This document shows, in pieces, positions 1-9,258 of a DNA stretch of 64,000 bases. How positions within the stretch are numbered: the first letter of the stretch is position 1; each line of letters opens with the position of its first letter. The notes beneath the pieces were generated by a model. It had not been told where the DNA came from. It was given only the letters and a program-made list of their open reading frames with translations, and made no database searches. Location: NCBI GenBank assembly GCA_029582265.1, contig CM055823.1:16675019-16739018 (forward strand), written 5' to 3'. The translations under genes were made by a program, and so were the position numbers. Source of the DNA: Zoroaster sp. YZ-2022. Lineage: Eukaryota; Echinodermata; Asteroidea; Forcipulatida; Zoroasteridae.

Positions 1-436
1 TCCTTGTTCAGTGTAACTGGTCTCTGGTGGTAGAGCAATTCATCCACAATTGGGTTCAAATCCTTGTTCAGTGTAATTGGTCCCTGGTGGTAGAGCAATT
101 CATCCACAACTGCGTTCAAATCCTTGTTCAGCGTAATTGGTCCCTGGTGGTTGAGCAATTCATCCACAATTGGGTTCAAATCCTTGTTCAGTGTAACTGG
201 TCTCTGGTGGTAGAGCAATTCATCCACAATTGGGTTCAAATCCTTGTTCAGTGTAATTGGTCCCTGGTGGTAGAGCAATTCATCCACAATTGGGTTCAAA
301 TCCTTGTTCAGCGTAATTGGTCCCTGGTGGTAGAGCAATTCATCCACAATTGGGTTCAAATCCTTGTTCAGTGTAACTGGTCCCTGGTGGTAGAGCAATT
401 CATCCACAATTGGGTTCAAATCCTTGTTCAGTGTAG
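1..436 (+). repeat. 60-bp tRNA-like satellite array, left part cut by window edge
   Basis: About seven head-to-tail units of exactly 60 bp, differing by a few substitutions, and continuing beyond the left edge. Each unit holds GGTGGTAGAGCA, like the 3' half of a tRNA D-arm with the end of an A box. It then has a 5-bp stem with a 7-nt loop (CAATT, CATCCAC, AATTG), then GGTTCAAATCC, a perfect B-box/T-loop match. No acceptor stem can be drawn and the variable region is missing, so it is tRNA-derived or tRNA-like and not a working tRNA. The unit is a multiple of three, so frames stay open without meaning. The same array recurs at 52860-55606, next to the paralogous duplicon. Confidence 0.9.
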
Positions 437-1013
437 TTTTCTTTGCTCATTCTAATCATACCAAGTTTGTTGTCTTCTTTATTTAGTGCCAATATTAAAT
501 AATATACAAATATCCATCTTAAATTGTAAATATGAGATTGCACTATCAATTGGAATGTTTCAAATTTAACCCCTTTTGTATGCAGTATTTCAACTGTGGT
601 AACACTAAAATATATACATGTATATAAATGAGTGATTAATTCTTATCAGGGCTATGCTTCACTGATACTGCAGTGCAGGCCTTTCATTCTTATGTCTACA
701 TCTTATACAAAATCAAATATGGCAACATTTGAATGGCCACTTAGTCAAAAACCAAGGGCAATAAATAAATTGGGGTTGCAGTGGCTGGCCTGAATCAAAT
801 AATGTGGTCCCTTTCAAATAAACCTGGATTAAAAGTAGATAAATAAATTTGAAATGGCAGAGACAAGCATTGGTAAATAAACTAACAAGTTACTTATATC
901 TATCTTTTCATTGGAATAGCAATTGCACTGATACATGGATCAAAGCATGATTTTAAAAAAAGCAGAAGAGAATGAGAATTTTTTCTTACGGCAAACATAA
1001 GCAAACTTATTAC

Positions 1014-1096
1014 CTTGGTGTTATTGTTGAGGCAGAACATCCTTGTAAGACAGTCAGCTACTACTTGAGTTGCTCCTCAGAGAAGGGCCTCCCTCT
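1014..1096 (-). pseudogene. Decayed exon of the family-1 gene (copy A)
   Basis: This is homologous to the open 85-bp exon at 24203-24287 in copy C, and the donor after AACACCAAG is kept (gtaata). Copy A has lost one base in the middle (CAACTCAAGTAG against CAACTTGAAGTAG in C) plus a further codon, so two stops follow. Copy B carries the same frameshift. The lesion therefore predates the A/B duplication, and this exon cannot be translated in either copy. Confidence 0.6.
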
Positions 1097-1729
1097 TCAA
1101 GTCAAAACGTAATCCTGCTGTATGAGAATAACAGATTTGTAATGTTTGTAGACTAGAACTATATATTTGCCAGCTACTTCTATTCCATTAGAGTGGTCAA
1201 ACCATGCAATACGTTGCCAGAAACATTGGCTACCTTTAAGAAAAGAGTCCTTCCCATAGGTGTACAGGACTAAACAAAGTGTCCAAGTAAGTATCATGTT
1301 TTAACAGACTTAACATTTATGAGTAAACATTTGTATACGTGTTAATGGACCACATCATGCTGACAGATTTGTATTTCCTTTTTATCTTGAACTTTCACCT
1401 TACGGGGTCAAATTTAAAAAGCCTTCTTTGATGTACCAAGACTAATCCACCAATCAAGTATGAAGATTATCCACAAAGTATTTATGACGTGTGATAGATG
1501 GACACATGCACACAGAACAAGTATGCTCCTCTTTGCTTTGACTAAATTAGAATGTTTAGAATTGAAAATAAAAAAATTTAAAAAAGGATGTTGACCTTAC
1601 GTGCAAGAGTAGAGATTTAAACAAATCAAAAATTCAGTCAACCACAATAGCTATTCCCAGTTTTATCAATGTGAAGACTACTCCATAATTAAATCCTACC
1701 ACTATCCAAGCATCTAAACCAACACTTAC

Positions 1730-1777
1730 CTCTTGAATCGTTCCTCCATTGAAACGGTAATGAAGTTGACATCTCTC
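1730..1777 (-). CDS. Putative 48-bp internal exon, unidentified gene (copy A)
   Basis: On the minus strand an acceptor (cttgtctttacag) precedes 48 bp and a strong donor (gtaagt) follows. Two frames are open. In the frame that fits the phase of the exon at 57315-57397 the peptide is EMSTSLPFQWRNDSR preceded by a split Gly codon; the phase-0 frame gives ERCQLHYRFNGGTIQE. Copy B (56913-56960) differs by one residue. Copy C keeps the first frame open but has lost the donor. The splice signals and conservation support an exon. The product is not recognised. Confidence 0.5.
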
Positions 1778-2528
1778 CTGTAAAGACAAGTTTAGAAAAC
1801 ATGAGGAAACCATCCCCATGTACATAATTTGTTTTATTTTCTTTTGCTTGCGCCTATGTGATACATGTCCTCTAAAGCAGTATCTTATGTGTCAACATAT
1901 CCTGGCCCATAATGACCAAATGCTATTTGCTACTTAGACAACTTGTATCTACACAAGTACATGAGGCACATTTGATGCAATGCTCATTTCATATGAACAC
2001 ATCATGCATGTATTAAATTTCAAAGACAACTTTTTCCTGTTTAATTGTCTTCATTGATGAAAATTAATCAATTCTAACAAACAACAAATGCAACCAAAAG
2101 ACAGGACTTAAATTTGTTGTTTAAGAACATTTTTGGCTGAAAGATGCTGAAACACTGTCCAATAACAAATGCCTTTTAATTGCATCACTTTTCCTCAACA
2201 TTATACATTCCTCTTTTTCTGAAAGCAAAAACAAAACTATCTATTGTGACACAAATTTCACACATAGTTTAATGATTAATTCATGAAAACTAGAAGGTTG
2301 AATTGAACTGTACCTTCTCTTTAACAAGGAAATTCTCTAAAATGGGGAAAAACACTAACATTTTTAAATTACTGGTACTTTTCATTGGGAAAAATACCAA
2401 TACCATTTGATACAAAACGTCATCCAAAATTAAAATAAACTAATTATTTATTGTGCTTTGGAACAACTGTTCAAATCACTTGTTGATTCATTTTGACTTA
2501 ACTGAAACAAATATTTGGGTGCAAATAC

Positions 2529-2548
2529 CTGATACAGTTCCAGCAGGA
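2529..2548 (-). CDS. Putative 20-bp microexon, unidentified gene (copy A)
   Basis: Twenty bases lie between an acceptor ctctttttaag and a donor gtattt on the minus strand. The upstream exon (2605-2713) ends with one spare base. That base plus the first two here make a Val codon, followed by LLELYQ, and the exon ends in phase 0. The sequence is unchanged in copies B (about 57965) and C (about 28121). The fit of phase makes chance less likely, but such a short exon needs transcript proof. Confidence 0.4.
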
Positions 2549-2604
2549 CTTAAAAAGAGCATTATTGATAAGTATAGGATATCCAATGAAAGAAATATAA
2601 TTAC

Positions 2605-2713
2605 CATTATTGCCTGCCTTTCTGAGTGAATCTAGCATATTAAGAATCTTATCCGCAATTTGTTTTCTTCAGAATTTCTGACAAAAGTTATACTTTTCTC
2701 TTACAACATCAGC
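2605..2713 (-). pseudogene. 109-bp exon with one in-frame stop, unidentified gene (copy A)
   Basis: A strong acceptor (atttcttgttctag) and a donor (gtaatt) bound 109 bp starting in phase 0. The frame begins ADVVREKYNFCQKF, meets one TGA, then continues KQIADKILNMLDSLRKAGNN, a lysine- and leucine-rich, helix-like stretch. The stop is also present in copy B, which has an extra 4-bp insertion in this exon at about 58075. Copy C differs around the stop and is degenerate. Remnants match no family I can name. Confidence 0.5.
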
Positions 2714-3052
2714 CTAGAACAAGAAATTCAGAAATAATGTAGAACATTAATGAACTGAAAAATACCAAGACTTTTATTATGCATGCATATATTATGCAGA
2801 CAAATAAAGCTGCTTGGTACACCAGTACATCATAACATGGATGAATAGATTAAATGCCATCTAAACCTAGCTTTAAACTATGGTCAGAAGCTTCAATAAT
2901 TTCTATTTCCTCATGTTCATGACAAGCATTATTGCATGCTCAGATTCAAGCTTTGCCAGCCTCATAAGTTGGGTTAAGATCGACCAAAGCTGAGATAAAG
3001 TGCAGATAAAGAGTACCTAACTACATGTATAAACGCCAACCCCATGTGTATA

Positions 3053-3610
3053 TGTGACCCGCTCTACGAAAAAGGGTATTAAGTAGCGCTATGCTATTAC
3101 ACGTAAAGGGCTGTGCTATGTGGAGACGGGTGAACAAATCTTCACAAACTGATTTGGGGGGGGGGGGGGGCTTCTATAATATCAATATTTTCATAATTTA
3201 TTTTCAGAAATATTAATATTGATGAATAAAGATGCAAAATCAAACGTTTTTGTGTGCATTGTTTTCGTCTTTTGTTTTACTCTTTGTCCGTTTTAGAGGG
3301 AAAAAACCACCAATGTTATGCTTACGTAGTGATACGGTTCTAACACACGCTATCAATAACATAACTGTTGCTATGGGTTTATTTTTAGCTCATTTCTTTT
3401 TCCACTTAGTATGTTTAAAGGGATGTATCTCTGAAAGCACTTTTGTTGCATTGTAAAATATGCAAATTATTAATATATCTCCAGAATGCAAAATGCCACA
3501 GGGGTCAAACCTGTACCAAATTAAAGCTTGTAATGTGACCAATTCAACTATATATATAACTAATTATTTTATTTGTCGACATAATACCCTTTTTTGTAGA
3601 GCGGGTCACA
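3053..3610. mobile_element. TA-flanked MITE, 558 bp, TIR starts TGTGACCCGCTC
   Basis: Both ends carry an inverted repeat of at least 29 bp beginning TGTGACCCGCTCTAC, with one mismatch at position 16. The element is flanked by TA. Copy B has the same insertion at 58499-59088, where the right TA has become CA. Copy C has the uninterrupted site at 28702-28703 (ATGTATATAGTC), which is exactly what removing the element and one TA predicts. A TA target fits the Tc1/mariner group, but I see no transposase. The short open frame inside is not supported. Confidence 0.85.
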
Positions 3611-3700
3611 TATAGTCTTTGAAGTTTTTTTATTTTTTTATTTATTTGTTATTTATTTATTTTTTTATTCCTGTATTCTTTATTTCTGTTATGCTGTATT

Positions 3701-3732
3701 CAGTGAGAAACACAGTTTTGTGTTTCTCACTG
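3701..3732. repeat. Perfect 13-bp hairpin
   Basis: CAGTGAGAAACAC and its exact complement are separated by the 6-nt loop AGTTTT. Copy B has the same hairpin at about 59178-59209. Copy C lacks it and has unrelated sequence between the same flanks. Confidence 0.8.
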
Positions 3733-4377
3733 AAAACAGATTGTGGATGCTTTGCAGATGGGCGATAGAATTTGATGGTCTGTGAAATAATAATAGTATT
3801 TAAATATTGGGTGCCTCGGGGTCACATGAATATAATTATATGCATTAGGTAACATCTGAATTGTCCCATTTCACAAGGCAATCCGAGTGATATGAGACAG
3901 TGATATAATTCTAACCATTTTTCAAAATAAAGGCACTCAATTAATATTTGTTTTATATAACTCACACACAAATCATTGTCATTTGATTACACAATCACCA
4001 GTTCAGTCGCCTTTATTTACTAATAAAGTCATTCTAAATGAGAACCAGAAATGTGTACATTGTGTACATATAACAAATTGTAACTTTTTTATGTTTATTC
4101 GGTTATTTTAATATTTAATTTAGTTTATTATCTTTTTTAAATTTTTATAAGAAGCAATTATTTGCCCTTTACAAAATTCTCATTACATTAAAATTATTAT
4201 TTTGAGTTCCTAACTAATGCAGAACCCCTCTCGAAATGCTGAATTTGAAAGGTTTCACTGCAGCTCACTCAGCTATAGTAGTATATATATGTATGATGAG
4301 CATGCAGTAATTTCCCTTAATACCAAAATTGACCACAGTTTTTTCTTTTCACTATTAGCATCATGTGATAAACTTAC

Positions 4378-4431
4378 CGAGTGCTTCATACGTTTTGCTG
4401 ATTCAGTTCTTTGGACTTGAGAATCTTCTTC
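4378..4431 (-). CDS. Putative 54-bp internal exon, unidentified gene (copy A)
   Basis: The minus strand shows acceptor ttatttgttttggtag, 54 bp in phase 0 and a consensus donor gtaagt. The peptide is EEDSQVQRTESAKRMKHS, charged and hydrophilic. Copy B (59858-59911) keeps the frame with substitutions confined to two neighbouring codons. A decayed second copy of this exon and its flanks lies at about 7900-7945 within the same duplicon, so the ancestral gene had an internal exon duplication. The function is not recognised. Confidence 0.5.
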
Positions 4432-5166
4432 CTACCAAAACAAATAATAAAGTAACACAAATGTACACAATTAATGATATTGTAATTTGCACTATTAATG
4501 GTCCCTTCATGGAAGCATGCTACTCAACCTTGTCTAAAAGGCCTGCATGCAATTTGCAACAAATAATTCTGTGAATTTTCATAAATTATCAGCCAGGAAC
4601 AATATCATCACGATCAACTGGGCATGTAATCGGAGTGCTCGTTTTAGATCAACTAAAATGACTGAAAATAATACCCCAATTTATAAGGTGCTATTACTGT
4701 TTGGGCTGTGTCAAATAACCAAACATTCGATCAATGGTGCAAATATCTGGTTGGTTTTTCCGGTTCAAATACTTGAACAAAATTTTTTACTTTTTGTTGA
4801 TTTTTTTTTTATTGGCGCTTCCATCATTAACACCGCACGCCCTCCCAATAATCCTTTTGTGTACATTTGGTCGACACCTATAGCAAGCCCATCCTAATCC
4901 GGGCGACATTATGTTTAGTACATTTTTTGGCCCCACTATATTAGACGTACTCGTTTTATCACATGGCGCAATTTACAATCAACAACTTTCGCATATCGAA
5001 TATTCGACTGAAATAAAAATCAGAATACCCGGTTAACAAATTATTCGAAAACGCACAACCCTAATTACTGTTGCTGCTGCATAAGTACAAAATTGACACT
5101 TTGATTCCCCAGCGCTCGAAGCCAGCTGAAAAGTGTGACAGTTTTCACAGGGGTGTTTCCACAATT

Positions 5167-5197
5167 AACCTCACCCCAGTGGTACTGGGGTGAGGTT
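5167..5197. repeat. 14-bp hairpin at the 3' end of the RTE-like fragment
   Basis: AACCTCACCCCAGT and its exact complement are separated by GGT. It lies at the 3' boundary of the minus-strand RTE-like coding remnant, and copy B carries it too (about 60637-60667). It could be an RNA end structure used in retrotransposition, but that is inference. Confidence 0.6.
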
Positions 5198-5660
5198 ACT
5201 TGTGGCTCGATGTCTGACACGCCACACAACTCTGTCCTGCATGCAACTGACTAGCTCCTCCTTGTTCTCCACTCCTGCGTCCTCTATCAGGGTCTTGAGC
5301 ATGGTCTTAGCGGGTCTTCCGGGGCCGCGCCTGCCATGAGTGGTCTCCCACACAATGACCTTGTTGGCCGGTAGCTCTGGGTGTCGGAGGCAGTGCCCAG
5401 CGAGGCTCAGCCGCCGCGCCTTGACTTTCTCGCTAAGTAGGGGGATGTTGCCGTAGAGCTCCACGTTGGTGATGTGATACCTCCATGAGACATTTTGTAC
5501 CATCCGTAGTAGCATCCTGGTGTATAGCAACCGTCGAGAGACTTGGCCATTGCCTTGGTGAAGGTCCAGGACTCACACCCATGAGTTTGAGACCCTTAGA
5601 GAGCTGAGATGTCCAGATCTTCTTCATATCATGGAGGGCTTTCCATGCGAGTGCCATAGT
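5171..5660 (-). pseudogene. RTE-like LINE, C-terminal remnant
   Basis: On the minus strand, frames contain ALAWKALHDMKKIW, GCESWTFTKAMAKS, YGNIPLLSEKVKARRLSLAG, CLRHPE and THGRRGPGRPAKT. These are typical of the region after the reverse transcriptase domain in RTE-type LINEs. The segment between LSKGLK and GCESW that family members normally have is missing, and a frameshift lies near 5525. No endonuclease or polymerase core is present, so this is a dead 3' fragment. Confidence 0.7.
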
Positions 5661-6785
5661 GACAGTGGCAGTGGACAGTGGCAATGAAGCGGTTTTGATT
5701 TTACTTGACTACTCTGCCGCATTTGACACCATTACCCATTCCATCTTCTTTAAACGTCTACAAAGTAGGTATGGCATTGGTGGAACAGCTCTGCGATGGT
5801 TCGAATCATACATGTATCTTACTGATCGATCTCAGGCTGTTGTTGTGAACAACGCATTTCGGACATCTGCCTGCTTCCTTGTGGTAACCCCACAAGGATC
5901 TGTCAAGGGACCACTTGATTTTGGATCTTGTATACTGGTCCTTTGAGTGACGTGATTGGTGCACAGTGGAATTATGCATATGGTTTATGCAGACGCTTTA
6001 CAAGTGTATCTAGTGCTGCAATCATCCAAGATTGCTGAAGCCATCAACAAATTGGAAAGTTGTGTCTCTGACATAAGATAATGGGCCATCTCCAATAAGC
6101 TGATGTTGAATAATTCAAAGACGGAGATCGTTCACTTCCATTCTAAGCATCGAAAGCCTTCCTGTCTGCGGACATAGTCATTGGTGATGCCAAAATCAAG
6201 GTCTGCAAACTCTGCTAAAGACCTCGGTGTTATACTGGATAGAACCTTGCATCACACGTGCTGCTTCATTTGGAATCTACAAGATAGGAAAGATTCGTAG
6301 GTACTTGGATCAATCAGCCACAGAACGTTTAGTGCATACGTTTGTGACCACCAGACTGGACTGCAATAACTATTTGTTATATGGCCTTCCTGCTAGTCAG
6401 ATTGCACCCCTGCGTGTACAGAATGCAGCTGCGAGACTTGTCACAAAACCGTCGTGATCACATCTCGCCTGTTCTGAACCAACTACACTGGCTAAAAGTA
6501 GAAGACCGCATCCGTTTTAAGATCTTTTTACTTACAAGATACATAATGGTATGGCTCCCATGTACACGTGCTTAGTGGAATTTATTTCAGATTATAATCC
6601 AGGCATCTCTCTTCGTTCATCATCAAAAGGTCTACTCAGTGCTGGCCTCAAGCAAGACAAGATATGGTGACCGGGCATTTGCCAATTGCAGCTCCATGTC
6701 TGTGGAATAGCCTTCCGAGTGCTGTAAGAAATGCGCCCTCTATCAGTTCTTTTAAATCTAGGCTCAAGACCTTTTTATTTAACTG
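5660..6785 (+). pseudogene. CR1/L2-like LINE reverse transcriptase, broken
   Basis: Plus-strand frames show AVLILLDYSAAFDTITH (RT motif A region), TPQGSVKGPL (motif B region), then the YADD box region degraded to YADAL at about 5988. Later come RYLDQSATERLVHTFVTTRL and VQNAAARLV, characteristic of the CR1 thumb and tail. Frameshifts and stops occur at about 5945, 6080, 6180 and 6440. The copy B version keeps YADD (about 61457). The element is non-functional and lacks its 5' half and endonuclease. Confidence 0.8.
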
Positions 6786-7031
6786 ATTCTTTTCTTTTTT
6801 TTGCCTTTGCTCTGAATTTTTTGTTTTGTTGTTTAATTGTTTTAACCTAATGCCAATTATGTACAGCGCTTAGAAACTTTGTTTTAGCACTTTATAAGTG
6901 CACTTATTATTATTATTATTATAAATGAGCCAGAAAGTCTGTTCTGATCGTGATATATAGTGTGCCTTTAATGTATGACAAGGGCATTTAAGGCATGATT
7001 AATTCTGGATGAGTCAAAACAAATTCTTTAC

Positions 7032-7103
7032 CTGGCATACAAATGATGTACTTGTAAGAGGGTCCTCATCAGTGTGTATTCCTGATGTAGATGCTGCTGC
7101 AAC
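7032..7103 (-). CDS. Putative 72-bp internal exon, unidentified gene (copy A)
   Basis: Acceptor tttcttaatgttag and donor gtaaag flank 72 bp in phase 0 on the minus strand. The peptide starts VAAASTSGIHTDEDPL and ends TSTSFVCQ, a Ser/Thr-rich linker-like stretch. Copy B (62448-62519) is identical here. Copies C (about 30526-30590) and D (about 34978-35050) have indels that break the frame. The product is not recognised. The LINE at 5085-6920 lies in the following intron. Confidence 0.5.
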
Positions 7104-7839
7104 CTAACATTAAGAAATCAAAGATAGAAGACACATTATTAAGTAAAAGAATGCCTTCAATGAGGATTTCAGACTAAAGGGCGGCATTAACTGTTATTCA
7201 TAAATTCCCAAGACAGTTAAGACAATCTTATTGGACAAAACGTAATCACTTGGGGTGTATTAATGGATGATAAAGACATGGCTTATGAAAATCACAGCAG
7301 CTCATTTGTGCTAGCTGTTCGCCAGCTGTTTGTGCGAAGCCAATGCGGATTTAAATCAATCAGAATGACAAAGATTGTTTTGCATCACGCACCTAACTCA
7401 TGTACATTGAAAGTGTTTCGCGTGTCCTCAAAACGTGAATTTACATATTTCTATTTGAGTTTATTCAATAAAAATTGCACATGTTTAAAATTTTGAAAAC
7501 GAAATAGATGCGGGCATAAAGGCGAGGTCCTTGTCGCCCGTGACCACACCCAAAACCGGTCATTAACCTGCGGTAAAGACCAAGCAACAAACTGTTATTC
7601 CCTTATTAAATGAGCTTACATGGCAAGAAACAAACACAGCCTCTGATGAGGTCTTAAATCACATTAAGGTTGACATATGTGAGTGTGGATAAGCATACTT
7701 TTACACAGCTATACTTGCATCAATCTATATCTGCAAGAACGCATACAAACAAAATTATTTGAAGACCTTTCTGGAGTTCCTTGTAAACAATGGATGGTAG
7801 CATTCATGCTAAACTTGAAAGGCTGCTCTGCAGTCATCA

Positions 7840-7980
7840 TTCAGCATGCAGTAATTTCCCTTAATACCAAACTAGACTGCAGTCGCTGCGCTTTTAAACA
7901 GAGTACTTTGTACATTTTGCTGATTCAGTTCTTTGGACCAAAACAAATATCAATGTTATAATGAAAACAAAAATTTACAT
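7840..7980 (-). repeat. Internal duplicate of 4290-4440 within copy A
   Basis: The run from CAGCATGCAGTAATTTCCC through GATTCAGTTCTTTGGAC matches 4290-4440, including most of the 54-bp exon there. Here the acceptor and donor are lost and the frame is disrupted. This shows tandem exon-plus-intron duplication inside the ancestral gene before the whole segment was copied. Confidence 0.6.
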
Positions 7981-8528
7981 CTTTAATATTTTTCAGATTT
8001 ATTCTAATGTTGAATTTCTGTCTCTGGAGGAACATTAATAATTGTTGTTGTTTGAGAAAGCCAATACAGTGTAGGGGCTTTAATTGAGACGTGGCATCAC
8101 AAAATTTGATTTCACTGAACAGAGCAGAAAAACTGCTTTCAAATTGTGTATGGACACGATTCTAATATTTATCATTTACAATTGAGATAATTAGTGCTAA
8201 TTTAATATTAATTAACATAATTTTTTCTTCACTGGCAAATTATACAGTTTTAACTGGTGTTTATTGACATCAAATATTCAGTGTTATTTCAACTACTCTG
8301 ATTAGAGTTAATTAATTGTTAATAACAATAAATGAAAATTATTTCTTGAAACCGTGTTCAAAAAGCAATCTTTCAAACAAATAGAAGGCCATCATTCTTT
8401 GTTTAGAAATACAAAGTTCATTTAAAAAGACAAAAAAAAAGTTTTTTACAATTTTCACACATTGTCCATACTGCTTTTTGTTCTTAAATATGTAAATCTT
8501 TATTGTTGATAGTTTATGTCCAACGTAC

Positions 8529-8678
8529 CTTACACAGAACTGATGAAAGCATGTTGCATGCCCTTATTTTTTCTATGTTTTCCTGTGCAGCTACATAGTA
8601 GGCATTCTGAGTTTCTGTCTTATGAGACATTAGTTGGGTAACTTGATGACCCTCTCTCTGGCTTAGAGTGTCAACAGC
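8529..8678 (-). CDS. Putative 150-bp internal exon, unidentified gene (copy A)
   Basis: This is the longest clean exon in the window. A good acceptor (atgatttgtttcag) precedes 150 bp in phase 0 and a donor (gtacgt) follows AAG. The 50 residues start AVDTLSQREGHQVTQLMSHK, include TETQNAYYVAAQENIEKIRA and end CNMLSSVLCK. The make-up (Gln, Glu, Lys with spaced hydrophobics) suggests a helical, possibly coiled-coil segment. The copy D equivalent near 36433-36572 has deletions and stops. No family recognised. Confidence 0.6.
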
Positions 8679-8990
8679 CTGAAACAAATCATTTTTGATC
8701 ATCATTTTTTGGAAGGCTTGCAACTGCAATGATCACCAGAACAAATATTAATTTGGCAGATATGGCAACTACAGAATCAATCCCCTCATCAGATTTGATG
8801 GAAAGAAATGTTTTACACCTGTAAACAAATCAATTTATTACATATTTTAACTTGGGAACAAAAACACAGCAATCGCCCTGTTGAGTAGAACTGATCCACC
8901 CATTCTGCAGTGTACATTTACATGATCCAACTTATTGAAAGAAGCAATTCTCACCATCTTATAATTAAAAGGGAGTGTATATACACCAAT

Positions 8991-9246
8991 CTGTGCGCCG
9001 CGCGTATATATATATAGATGTGCGTTTTCCATTGTTTCATCATCGTTTTACCTCTAAGATGGCGGCGTGATGACGTCAATGCATAAGGTCTACGATCGAG
9101 CCGGGGTGTACGTGTGAATACCGTGGTGGTAAGTGCGCACTACGACAACAGCCTTGATCAAGGCTAGTAATGTTCAGTCACTGTGTTCATCTTAAACTAG
9201 GACTCCGATTCCATGCACTGTTGAAAGTCTGCTCTGATGGTGACGA
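8991..9246 (+). promoter_or_regulatory. Possible promoter-like segment
   Basis: A TATATATATATA run (9005-9016) is followed about 40 bp later by AAGATGGCGGC (9056-9066), a perfect YY1-type motif. TGACGTCA (9071-9078), a full CRE palindrome, follows. The stretch has more CpG than its surroundings. Downstream, an ATG at 9170 opens 26 codons before the inserted element. The part after about 9080 is shared with 42740-42898. The motif cluster is seen; promoter activity is inference. Confidence 0.25.
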
Positions 9247-9258
9247 TACCCTTACAAA

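Larger units (their letters stand above)
5085..6920. mobile_element. Composite LINE insertion (RTE-like part reversed, CR1-like part forward)
   Basis: This block sits between GCTGCTGCATAA and AATGAGCC and ends in a TTA/ATT microsatellite, the usual tail of CR1/L2 LINEs. Copy C at 30401-30420 reads GCTGCTGCATAAAATGAGC without interruption, so it is the empty site, with a possible ATAA duplication. The same composite is present in copy B (60560-62340). It holds an RTE-type 3' end on the minus strand joined to a CR1-type reverse transcriptase on the plus strand. Either one element inserted into another, or one insertion was chimeric. Confidence 0.75.
437..8990 (-). other. Segmental duplication family 1, copy A
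   Basis: This segment aligns almost base for base with 55607-63535 (copy B). It aligns with more divergence to 23878-31288 (copy C) and to 34130-36880 (copy D). The junction with the satellite is the same in A and B, so the duplicated unit includes the array edge. It contains decayed and intact-looking minus-strand exons of one unidentified gene, a TA-flanked MITE and a LINE insertion. Sequence between the listed exons looks intronic, AT-rich and without other recognisable features. Confidence 0.9.

Noticed and set aside
27..455. Long repetitive open frames in the satellite (also 52868-53176, 54543-55298 and others)
   Set aside because: The unit is 60 bp, a multiple of three, so several frames on both strands stay open automatically. 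No start context, codon bias or domain supports a protein.
3232..3456. 74-codon frame with hydrophobic start (also 58689-58925)
   Set aside because: It lies inside the TA MITE and starts at a random codon. The two copies differ by an in-frame-sized indel, but the element is non-autonomous and no family resemblance is visible.
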